Source: an uncultured Oscillospiraceae bacterium (lineage in GTDB: Bacteria; Bacillota; Clostridia; Oscillospirales; Oscillospiraceae). From it: 21,913 bases of DNA. The notes beneath the pieces were generated by a model, which saw only the letters and a list, made by a program, of their open reading frames with translations, was not told the origin of the DNA and searched no databases. Where the stretch lies: assembly GCA_958436045.1 (NCBI GenBank), contig CAUBIP010000022.1, positions 1-21,913 on the forward strand, written 5' to 3'. A program made the translations under genes and the position numbers. Below are positions 1 to 6,109 of this stretch, piece after piece (position 1 is the stretch's first letter; each line of letters begins with the position of its first letter).

Positions 1-50
1 CCTGCGCCTTGCTCTCCAGGTAAAGCGCACCGAAGTAAAACATAATAACC

Positions 51-88
51 AAAATCGCCATGGCGTTCTGCGCGCCATGGCGATTTTT
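51..88. terminator. Strong palindromic intrinsic terminator
   Basis: A perfect 15-bp inverted repeat, AAAATCGCCATGGCG at 51-65 and its complement at 73-87, encloses a 7-nt loop. It has A's on the left and T's on the right, so it can terminate in both directions. It probably ends a plus-strand gene lying left of the window: two forward frames have stops just before it, at 21-23 and 43-45. Which frame is coding cannot be decided from about 45 bases. Confidence 0.75.
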
Positions 89-140
89 CGTGGGTTGCAT
101 TGCTGGCAGTTTACCGTGCAGAGCGCTTTTGCTTCCTGAC

Positions 141-240
141 GGCCCGGTGACTTTTGTGAGATAGTCACAAAGCCGCCGGGGAAATGCGCCGCCGCTGCCG
201 GGGGACTCTCGTGTAAAATCACGAAAGCCTGGGGAAATTG
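141..240. other. Two related tandem stem-loop modules, function unknown
   Basis: Two modules of about 45 nt share the pattern GACT-n-T-Y-GTG, a short loop, TCACRAAAGCC, then GGGGAAAT. Module 1 (about 143-186) has an outer CCCGG/CCGGG stem (143-147 with 176-180). Its interior can pair as TTTGTGA/TCACAAA or, alternatively, as GTGACT (147-152) with AGTCAC (163-168). Module 2 (about 197-239) has TCGTG (209-213) paired with CACGA (220-224). They lie between the terminator at 51-88 and the promoter at 278-308, so they are upstream of the likely hppA transcript start. I do not recognise a known riboswitch or small RNA class. The rest of 89-277 shows no gene I can support. Confidence 0.4.
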
Positions 241-277
241 CATAAATCTTAACGGTTTTTTTATAAAACTTGCCAAA

Positions 278-308
278 TTGACCTGGAACGGAAAACATGA
301 TATATAAT
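278..308 (+). promoter_or_regulatory. Probable sigma-A promoter of hppA
   Basis: TTGACC at 278-283 is followed after 19 nt by TATAAT at 303-308. A TATATA reading at 301-306 would give the ideal 17-nt spacer. The surroundings are A/T-rich in an otherwise GC-rich sequence. Transcription from here would give a leader of roughly 220 nt before hppA. Confidence 0.5.
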
Positions 309-319
309 AAAATATGTAA

Positions 320-539
320 AATCGGCCTTGCAATCGCCTGCTTTTTGGATGAATACACGAAATGAAGGCGCTTGGATAGATGTTCTTTCTAAAATCTTTC
401 TATAGAAGAAAGACTGGCTGGTTTGTTTGTTCCGGGGGCGGGGAAGGGACCCGGCAAGCGTAAACGCTCCGCCCACTGCTACCTTATTGCATTGCTCCGG
501 CACTGTTTGCATAGAAAAAACGGAAAGGATGGAGAAACC
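320..539 (+). promoter_or_regulatory. Long structured leader of hppA
   Basis: Three hairpins can be drawn between the promoter and the start codon. CGCCT (about 335) can pair with AGGCG (about 366). TCTTTCT (395-401) pairs with AGAAAGA (407-413) across a 5-nt loop. GGGCGG (436-441) pairs with CCGCCC (469-474), with a nested AGCG-TAAA-CGCT hairpin (457-468). The ribosome-binding site GGAG lies at 531-534, 5 nt before the hppA ATG. No T-run follows any hairpin, so this is not an obvious terminator-type attenuator. I cannot assign it to a known regulatory RNA class. Confidence 0.35.
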
Positions 540-2723
540 ATGAATTTATTGATGATCCTCGTGATCTGTGCGGCCGTGCTGGCGCTGGCGTTTGCCGCGT
601 TCAACTTCTTCAAGGTCAAGAAGATGCCCGAGGGCACGGAACAGATGAGCGAGATCGCCTCCGCGATCCGCGTGGGCGCCAATGCGTTTATCAGCTATGA
701 GTACAAGGTTCTTTATACCGTCGTTGCCGTCGTCGCTGTCATTATGGCGATCGTGACGACGTGGCACGCGGCTCTGGCCCTGCTCATCGGCTCGATCATG
801 TCCGGCTGCGCTGGTATGATTGGTATGAAGATCGCGACCTATGCCAACGTCCGCGTCTCGAACAAAGCGCGCGAGACGGAGGACATCGGCGAGACGGTCA
901 AGGTCGCTTTCCGCGGCGGCTCCGTCATGGGCCTGTGCGTTGGCGGCTTTGCGCTGCTGGGCCTGTTCCTCGTTTATATGATCTTCGGCCTGGGGATGCA
1001 CCAGGCGGTGGAGACGGAGGCAAGTTATGTCAACCTGATCGGTCTGAAATTCGTCCCCTTCACCATGACGCTCTCCGGCTATGCCCTGGGCTGCTCCATG
1101 GTCGCCATGTTCAACCGCGTCGGCGGCGGCATCTACACGAAGGCTGCTGATATGGGCGCGGACCTCGTCGGCAAGACGGAAGCCCACATCCCGGAGGACG
1201 ACCCCCGGAACCCCGCGACCATCGCAGATAACGTCGGCGATAACGTCGGCGACGTTGCAGGTCTCGGCTCCGACCTGTTGGAGAGCTATGTTGGCGCGAT
1301 CACCTCCGGCATTATTCTGGCGTTCCATATGTTTATGCAGTCCAAGGCCCTGGGCACAGGGATGGATGCGGATCTGCTGCAGCGCTGCATTCTCTTCCCC
1401 CTGGTTTTTGTGGCCATCGGCCTGATCGCCTGCTGCATCGGCGTGGCGAGCCTGCTGTTCAAAGCGAAAATGTCCAAGGACCCGCATAAGGACCTCAACG
1501 GCGCGACGTATGTCTCCGCCGGTGCGACGATGGCCTTGGGTTTACTTGTCGCCTACCTGATGTTCCGGACGGCGGACAGCACCATCATGCGCAATGCGTT
1601 GGGCTTCAGCTGCGGCTTTGTCTCCCCGTGGATCGCGGCGGCCATCGGCATTGCCGCTGGTGTCATTGTCGGCGCGTTCGCCGAGCGCTACACCTCCGCG
1701 GAGTACCGCCCGACCCAGTTCCTAGCCAAGGCTTCTCTGGAAGGCCCAGCGCTGACGATCACCCAGGGCATGGCGCTGGGTATGAAATCCTGCATGGCCC
1801 CCTGCATCGTGCTGGCGGCTGGCATCATCGTCTCCTACAAGGTCTCCGGCATGTACGGCGTGGCCATGGCGGCCATGGGCATGCTGTCCTTCGTTACCGC
1901 GACGGTCTCCGTTGATACCTACGGCCCCATTTCGGACAACGCCGGCGGCATCGCCGAGATGTCCGGCCTGGATCCCAAGGTCCGTGAGATCACCGATACG
2001 CTGGACTCCGTCGGCAATACGACGGCGGCCATCGGCAAGGGCTTTGCCATCGGCTCCGGCGTGCTGGCTGCACTGGCGTTGATGATCTCCTACCTGTACT
2101 CCTACAATGAAGCCGGGACGGATCTCGTCCTGAACCTGATCGAGCCCATGACGCTGGCTGGCGCCATCGTCGGCGGCGCGCTGCCATTCCTCTTCAGCGG
2201 TATTCTGATCGAAGCCGTTGCCAAGGCAGCCCGCAAGATGGTCGACGAGGTCCGCCGTCAGTTCAAGGAGATCCCCGGCATCCTCGACGGCTCTGCCAAG
2301 CCGGATTATAAGACCTGCATTGAAATCTCCTCTAAGGGCGCCATCGGCGAGATGAAGCTCCCGTCTCTGCTGGCCATCGTCGTGCCGGTGGGCTGCGGCT
2401 TTATCTTCGGTGCGGAGTTTGTTGGAGGCCTGCTCATCGGCTCCGTCATCTGCTCCTGCATGCTGGCGATCTTCACCGGCAACGCCGGCGGCGCGTGGGA
2501 CAACGGCAAGAAGTACATCGAAGCCGGCGGTGTCGAAGGCACCGGCAAGGGCACGCCTGCGCATGACGCGGCCGTCGTCGGCGATACCGTCGGCGATCCC
2601 CTGAAGGATACCGTTGGCCCCTGCCTGGATATCTTCATCAAGATCATGTCCACAGTCTCTCTGGTCGTTGTCGGCGTCTTCAGCCACTTCAACCTGGCAA
2701 GCCTCCTGGGCAACCTCTTCTGA
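540..2723 (+). CDS. hppA: Membrane ion-pumping pyrophosphatase, K+-dependent type
   Basis: This 727-residue integral membrane protein hydrolyses pyrophosphate and pumps H+ and/or Na+ out of the cytoplasm. It is nearly all hydrophobic helices, and its length fits the family. The substrate-binding signature DPRNPATIADNVGD starts near residue 221, followed by GSDLLESY with the conserved membrane glutamate E248. SVDTYGPISDNAGG lies at about 457-470 and GDTVGDPLKDT near the C-terminus. GNTTAAIGKG at 492-501 has Ala where K+-independent enzymes have Lys, so the protein belongs to the K+-dependent class. That class contains H+, Na+ and dual pumps, and the sequence does not separate them. The ATG at 540 is chosen because GGAG sits 5 nt upstream and the first helix starts at once. 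The frame is open back to 423, but that stretch is basic and not family-like. Gene confident, ion specificity not. Confidence 0.96.
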   Translation: MNLLMILVICAAVLALAFAAFNFFKVKKMPEGTEQMSEIASAIRVGANAFISYEYKVLYTVVAVVAVIMAIVTTWHAALALLIGSIMSGCAGMIGMKIATYANVRVSNKARETEDIGETVKVAFRGGSVMGLCVGGFALLGLFLVYMIFGLGMHQAVETEASYVNLIGLKFVPFTMTLSGYALGCSMVAMFNRVGGGIYTKAADMGADLVGKTEAHIPEDDPRNPATIADNVGDNVGDVAGLGSDLLESYVGAITSGIILAFHMFMQSKALGTGMDADLLQRCILFPLVFVAIGLIACCIGVASLLFKAKMSKDPHKDLNGATYVSAGATMALGLLVAYLMFRTADSTIMRNALGFSCGFVSPWIAAAIGIAAGVIVGAFAERYTSAEYRPTQFLAKASLEGPALTITQGMALGMKSCMAPCIVLAAGIIVSYKVSGMYGVAMAAMGMLSFVTATVSVDTYGPISDNAGGIAEMSGLDPKVREITDTLDSVGNTTAAIGKGFAIGSGVLAALALMISYLYSYNEAGTDLVLNLIEPMTLAGAIVGGALPFLFSGILIEAVAKAARKMVDEVRRQFKEIPGILDGSAKPDYKTCIEISSKGAIGEMKLPSLLAIVVPVGCGFIFGAEFVGGLLIGSVICSCMLAIFTGNAGGAWDNGKKYIEAGGVEGTGKGTPAHDAAVVGDTVGDPLKDTVGPCLDIFIKIMSTVSLVVVGVFSHFNLASLLGNLF

Positions 2724-2746
2724 GCGCGATCCATGATACTGTCAAG

Positions 2747-2775
2747 CGCCCTGCCACGAAAGGCAGGGCGTTTTT
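2747..2775 (+). terminator. Intrinsic terminator of hppA
   Basis: CGCCCTGCC at 2747-2755 and GGCAGGGCG at 2762-2770 form a perfect 9-bp GC-rich stem with a 6-nt loop, followed directly by five T's. It lies 24 nt after the hppA stop codon. Confidence 0.9.
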
Positions 2776-2827
2776 GCGTACATATTCCGGACAGGCCGCC
2801 CATAGGATAGGGCAGGGAGGGATGGCA

Positions 2828-3622
2828 ATGAAAAAAACGCAAAGGGTGCGCCTGCTGGTGGTGGCGGGCGGGATGCTGTGTCTGCTGGGGCTGGTCTGCT
2901 GCGCCCGGGTGATCACATGCCGGGCAGTGGAGGCCAATAGCTGGGGCCTGAGCTTCCCCGAGCCCGGGCAGGCCCCGGTGGGCAATGCCACACAGGACGC
3001 GCTGGCCCAGTACGACGCCGCCTTCCTGGGTCCGACAGACCAGCCGGTGATCTATCTGACCTTTGACGCAGGCTATGAAAACGGCTGCACGGCCCAGATC
3101 CTCGATACGCTGGAAAAGCACCAGGTCAAGGCGGCGTTTTTCCTGGTGGGGAATTATATCGAGCAAAACCCAGAGCTCGTTTGCCGCATGGCCAAAGCGG
3201 GGCATACGGTGGGCAATCATACGTATCACCACTACGATATGTCCAAGATCGCCGACAAGGCGACGTTCACAGAGGAGCTGCGCAGCCTGGAGCAGCTCTA
3301 CGAGGAGACGACGGGGCAGCAGCTTTCCAAATTCTACCGTCCGCCCCAGGGGGTCTACAGCCAGGAAAACCTCCAGATGGCCCAGGAGCTGGGGTATCAC
3401 ACCGTCTTCTGGAGCCTTGCCTATATGGACTGGGTCAACGACAAGCAGCCGACGGCCGATGCGGCATTTTCCAAGCTGATCCCCCGGATCCACAACGGCG
3501 CGATCGTCCTGCTGCACAGTACCTCCCGGACCAATGCGGAGATCCTGGATGAGCTGCTCACCCGCTGGGAAGAGCTGGGCTACCGGTTCGGAACGCTGGA
3601 GGAGCTCTTTGCCGCGTCCTAG
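2828..3622 (+). CDS. PdaA-like polysaccharide (peptidoglycan) deacetylase
   Basis: This 264-residue NodB-fold carbohydrate esterase is predicted to remove acetyl groups from cell-wall sugar. It closely resembles the PdaA group (delta-lactam de-N-acetylase of spore cortex). Residues 9-30 form an N-terminal membrane anchor or signal. Motif 1 is TFDAGYENG (78-86): the catalytic Asp80 is kept, while the second Asp of ordinary NodB proteins is Ala, in the place where PdaA-type enzymes have Asn. Motif 2 is GNHTYHH with His131 and His135. Motif 3 is RPPQG (171-175), then DW at 201-202 and the final IVLLH with His230. The start at 2828 has GGGAGG 7 nt upstream; an ATG at 2822 is too close to that site. 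Spore-cortex work would suit the SASP found later in the window. A general wall deacetylase is the alternative. Confidence 0.9.
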   Translation: MKKTQRVRLLVVAGGMLCLLGLVCCARVITCRAVEANSWGLSFPEPGQAPVGNATQDALAQYDAAFLGPTDQPVIYLTFDAGYENGCTAQILDTLEKHQVKAAFFLVGNYIEQNPELVCRMAKAGHTVGNHTYHHYDMSKIADKATFTEELRSLEQLYEETTGQQLSKFYRPPQGVYSQENLQMAQELGYHTVFWSLAYMDWVNDKQPTADAAFSKLIPRIHNGAIVLLHSTSRTNAEILDELLTRWEELGYRFGTLEELFAAS

Positions 3623-3632
3623 CGGCGATGCA

Positions 3633-3750
3633 CAAAAATGCCGGTGCGTCATAACATGAAATGAGCGGGTTCCAATCCGGTCCGGACCTGGACCGGCGCT
3701 GCGAATTTTATGAGGAGGTACGCTTATGTCTTGCAATACCGGCATTTTTG
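3633..3750 (+). repeat. 13-bp inverted repeat flanking the mini-gene start
   Basis: CAAAAATGCCGGT at 3633-3645 is the exact reverse complement of ACCGGCATTTTTG at 3738-3750. The arms are 92 nt apart. The right arm lies in codons 5-9 of the mini-gene at 3726. The loop holds the ribosome-binding site (AGGAGG, 3713-3718) and a second perfect hairpin, CCGGTCC (3677-3683) with GGACCGG (3690-3696). If transcribed together this forms a closed structure around the start codon. Confidence 0.6.
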
Positions 3751-3881
3751 CTTATGGGAACAGTTGGTGGTGGATCATTGTCCTGATTATCATCTTTATC
3801 TGCTGGGGCGGTAATAACTGCTGCGGCAATGGCTGTAACAACGGCTGCGGCTGCGAGAATAACTGCGGCTGCGGCTGCTGA
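3726..3881 (+). CDS. 51-residue Cys-rich membrane mini-protein
   Basis: A small gene with a strong ribosome-binding site (AGGAGG, 7 nt before ATG). The protein starts MSCNTGIFAYGNSWWW, continues with a single hydrophobic helix (about residues 14-27, IIVLIIIFICW) and ends in a tail of Gly, Asn and Cys repeats closing with ENNCGCGC. Ten of 51 residues are Cys (3, 26, 32, 33, 37, 41, 43, 47, 49, 51). The helix-plus-Gly-rich layout recalls the tiny YjcZ-type sporulation membrane proteins of Bacilli. The Cys/Gly repeats recall short clostridial proteins annotated as high-cysteine chorion-like. Neither match proves a function. A terminator follows 35 nt later, so it is either a separate unit or the last gene after the deacetylase. 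Inference: an envelope or spore-coat component, perhaps cross-linked or metal-binding through its Cys residues. Confidence 0.8.
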   Translation: MSCNTGIFAYGNSWWWIIVLIIIFICWGGNNCCGNGCNNGCGCENNCGCGC

Positions 3882-3916
3882 AAACGCACCGGCGGCGCTT
3901 GCACCGCCCAAAAGGA

Positions 3917-3949
3917 AAAGACCTGCGGAGCACCCGCAGGTCTTTTTTT
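3917..3949. terminator. Bidirectional terminator between convergent genes
   Basis: AAAGACCTGCGG and CCGCAGGTCTTT form a perfect 12-bp stem over a 5-nt loop, with seven T's on the right and A's on the left. It ends the mini-gene on the plus strand and can serve the serine hydrolase on the minus strand, whose stop is at 3979. Confidence 0.9.
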
Positions 3950-3978
3950 GCGCGCCGCAAGGCGGCGGTGTCTCGCGT

Positions 3979-4992
3979 TCAAGAATGCATCGCCCGTTTG
4001 TGCCGGTGGTGGACGAGCTGCCAGAGCAGCAGTCCGGCGGCGGCCCCCAGGGCCAGCAGTGCGCCCAGGCGGATGGGGGAGAGGTCCTGCAGATAGGCTG
4101 GCTGCGGCGTCGACTGCGGCGCTTCGGCCGGTTCCCGGTCGGCTTGGGCAAAGCGCTGCTCATCGGCTACCAGCTTGGCAAGCCGCGCCGCTTCCCGGGC
4201 TGCCGCGCTTGCCCGGGTGGCCTTTTCCGTATTATAGCGGCAGACGGCTTCATTGACCCGGGCGACGACCTCCTCACCGTCTGATAGGCCGTAGGTATAG
4301 ACTGCCAGCAGGTAAGGCTCCTCGGTGTAGACGATGCCGACATCGTTTTCCGCCCCGTCAAAGGAGCCGTACTTGTGGGCGATGGGGTACTGGGTGACAT
4401 ATTTCTTAAAATAGGCCTCCGGTTGGGCCTCCTTGAGGTAGGTCAGCAGCTGGGGGAACCGGTCAGCGTTCTCGTAGAGATACTGGAGCGTATCGCACAG
4501 GAAGCCCGTTGTGTAATAATTCCCGGTCCAGGCGATATCTGCGATCTCCTCCGGGGCAAGGTGACTGAAGCTGGCAAACATTCGCTCCTTGTACTGACGG
4601 AAGGTGCCTAAGTGATAGATCAGCGCTTCGGAGAGGTCGTTGTTGGAATTTACGATGCTCTCATAATGGATCTCCGAGAGCTGTCGCCCGGCGATCCACG
4701 TATCCGGGTCAATGGCCCCGGTGGCCTCCTGCTCGTAATAATAGAGATTCAACGGCAGCTTGTAGGTGCTGGCGGCGATCATCCAGCGGTCGGCGGAGAA
4801 GCTGTAACGCTCTTTCGTCACGGTATTGTAATAGCAGATGGAGAAATTCTCCGCCGTCAGGCCGTATTGGGCCTGCAGCTGGGAGATGGTATCCGCCAAA
4901 CTCGGCGCCGCTGCAGTATCCGCCGCCCGCCCCGGCGGGGCCAGCAGCAGGCAGCACAGCAGCAGGCAGAGCCAGCGCAGTGTCTTTTTCAT
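3979..4992 (-). CDS. Membrane-anchored beta-lactamase-fold serine hydrolase
   Basis: A 337-residue exported protein. It has an N-terminal signal peptide (about 1-23) and a catalytic domain of the class A beta-lactamase / penicillin-recognising fold. A low-complexity Ala/Arg/Glu stretch (about 255-300) and a C-terminal helix (about 309-327) with a short basic tail follow. The SxxK motif is STYK (75-78). The second motif is SNN (116-118), and the KTG position reads HKYG (206-209), followed by NDVGIVY. No clear omega-loop ExxLN glutamate is visible. It is therefore better read as a serine hydrolase acting on peptidoglycan or an unknown substrate than as an antibiotic-resistance beta-lactamase. 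The start has AAAGGA about 10 nt upstream. It is a single gene, convergent with the mini-gene and divergent from the HAD gene. Confidence 0.85.
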   Translation of the reverse strand: MKKTLRWLCLLLCCLLLAPPGRAADTAAAPSLADTISQLQAQYGLTAENFSICYYNTVTKERYSFSADRWMIAASTYKLPLNLYYYEQEATGAIDPDTWIAGRQLSEIHYESIVNSNNDLSEALIYHLGTFRQYKERMFASFSHLAPEEIADIAWTGNYYTTGFLCDTLQYLYENADRFPQLLTYLKEAQPEAYFKKYVTQYPIAHKYGSFDGAENDVGIVYTEEPYLLAVYTYGLSDGEEVVARVNEAVCRYNTEKATRASAAAREAARLAKLVADEQRFAQADREPAEAPQSTPQPAYLQDLSPIRLGALLALGAAAGLLLWQLVHHRHKRAMHS

Positions 4993-5008
4993 GGGAAAAC
5001 GATCCTTT

Positions 5009-5021
5009 CCGGTCTGACCGG
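5009..5021. promoter_or_regulatory. Palindrome in the 5' region of the serine hydrolase
   Basis: CCGGTC-T-GACCGG is a perfect 13-nt palindrome just upstream of the ribosome-binding site of the minus-strand gene at 3979-4992. The same half-sites, CCGGTC and GACCGG, recur with wider spacing in the hairpin at 3677-3696 before the mini-gene. It could be a protein-binding site or a short RNA hairpin; nothing shows which. The rest of 5022-5121 holds no gene. Confidence 0.3.
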
Positions 5022-5121
5022 TGTGTTTTTCCCTATTTTATAACAAGATGCGGAAAAAAGCGACCCCTTTTCGCAAAACGGCAGAATTTTCAAGCCCGCC
5101 CGTCTGGTCGCCCCCTCACCT

Positions 5122-5150
5122 TTGACATTTCCAGCCTGATGTGATAAGGT
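5122..5150 (+). promoter_or_regulatory. Sigma-A promoter of the HAD gene
   Basis: A perfect -35 box TTGACA at 5122-5127 is followed after exactly 17 nt by TAAGGT at 5145-5150. It lies about 50 nt before the start codon at 5201. Confidence 0.65.
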
Positions 5151-5200
5151 AGGGGGCGTAAAAAATAGTCTGAAAGATTTTAAAAAGATGGAGCATAAAA

Positions 5201-6043
5201 ATGGCTGATTTTTCTGATGTATTGTTTGTCTCTGATTTTGACCACACGATGACCGGGACGGACGGGACGATCCCGCTTGCCAACCGCCGCGCCATAGCGG
5301 CGTTTACGGCCCGGGGCGGCTGCGTGACGGTCTGCACCGGGCGGTCCCTGCCGCTGTTTCAGTCGATGCTGCCGCAGCTGCCGGTCAATGCGCCGGTCAT
5401 TTTGTTCAACGGCGGCCTTTGCTATGATTTTGCCAGGCAGGCGGCCCTGTTTTCCTATCCCATTGAGCTGGACGCCCGGGCGTTGGCGGCGGACCTGCTG
5501 CGGCGCTACCCGGATGTGCTGCTGGAGGTCCAGGCCGAGGAGGCCCACTACTGCCTGCGGCCGGATGCAAATCTGGAGGAATTTTGCCGCCTCTCCCAGT
5601 GCCCAATCCATTGCCTGCCGCCGGAGAAAATGCCCCGCAGCATTATGAAGCTGGCGCTGTATCAGGACTTCCGGTCGCCGGATGTGGGGCAGCTGTTTGA
5701 GATCACGCCGGACGAGGAGACGTTTTTTGCCGAGGTTGCGGCGTATCTCAATACCCAGTATGCCGGGGTGCTCAGCGCTGTGCGCTCGGCTCCGCGGGTC
5801 GTGGATATCCAGGCTGCCCAGGCGACCAAGGGCCAGGCAGCCCGCAGGCTTGCCCAGCTGCTGGGCAAAAAGATCCTAGCCGTGGCGGGGGACTCGCAGA
5901 ACGATCTCTCCATGCTCGATGCGGCGGATCTTGCCTTTGTCCCGGCGGATGCCAGCATCGACAAAACGCCGTACTGCGAGGTCGCGCCCTGCAGTAACGG
6001 CAGCGTGGCGAGCGCTATCGCGATGTTGGAGACGCTTTTATAA
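5201..6043 (+). CDS. Cof-type HAD-superfamily sugar/nucleotide phosphatase
   Basis: A 280-residue cytosolic phosphatase of the HAD superfamily, Cof (type IIB cap) group. Motif I is DFDHT, with nucleophile Asp12 and acid/base Asp14. Motif II is the TGR at 46-48, motif III the Lys at 210 (ATKGQA), and motif IV is GDSQND (230-235), which binds Mg2+. The cap domain sits between motifs II and III, and the overall length is normal. Relatives act on sugar phosphates, FMN-type or thiamin-type phosphates, and the sequence does not show which. The start is supported by GATGGAG about 8 nt upstream and by the promoter at 5122-5150. It forms a single-gene unit closed by a terminator shared with dnaJ. Confidence 0.9.
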   Translation: MADFSDVLFVSDFDHTMTGTDGTIPLANRRAIAAFTARGGCVTVCTGRSLPLFQSMLPQLPVNAPVILFNGGLCYDFARQAALFSYPIELDARALAADLLRRYPDVLLEVQAEEAHYCLRPDANLEEFCRLSQCPIHCLPPEKMPRSIMKLALYQDFRSPDVGQLFEITPDEETFFAEVAAYLNTQYAGVLSAVRSAPRVVDIQAAQATKGQAARRLAQLLGKKILAVAGDSQNDLSMLDAADLAFVPADASIDKTPYCEVAPCSNGSVASAIAMLETLL

Positions 6044-6046
6044 AGA

Positions 6047-6095
6047 AAAAATACCGCAGTCTCCGGCGTTTTCACGCTGGAAGCTGCGGTATTTT
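6047..6095. terminator. Bidirectional terminator between HAD gene and dnaJ
   Basis: AAATACCGCAG (to 6059) pairs with CTGCGGTATTT (from 6084). An inner CCGGCG/CGCTGG stem closes a short loop. A's on the left and T's on the right allow termination of both convergent units. Confidence 0.85.
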
Positions 6096-6109
6096 GCTGC
6101 CTTTTTCGA

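Noticed and set aside
1..100. Minus-strand frame starting at 100 with hydrophobic, protein-like residues (MFYFGALYLESKAQ at its visible end)
   Set aside because: It has no ribosome-binding site and runs straight through the strong 15-bp terminator palindrome at 51-88. Too little sequence is visible to support a gene, although a partial gene cannot be excluded.
423..539. Upstream extension of hppA by 39 residues
   Set aside because: The stretch is basic and not like the family, overlaps a stable hairpin, and the ATG at 540 has a well-placed ribosome-binding site.
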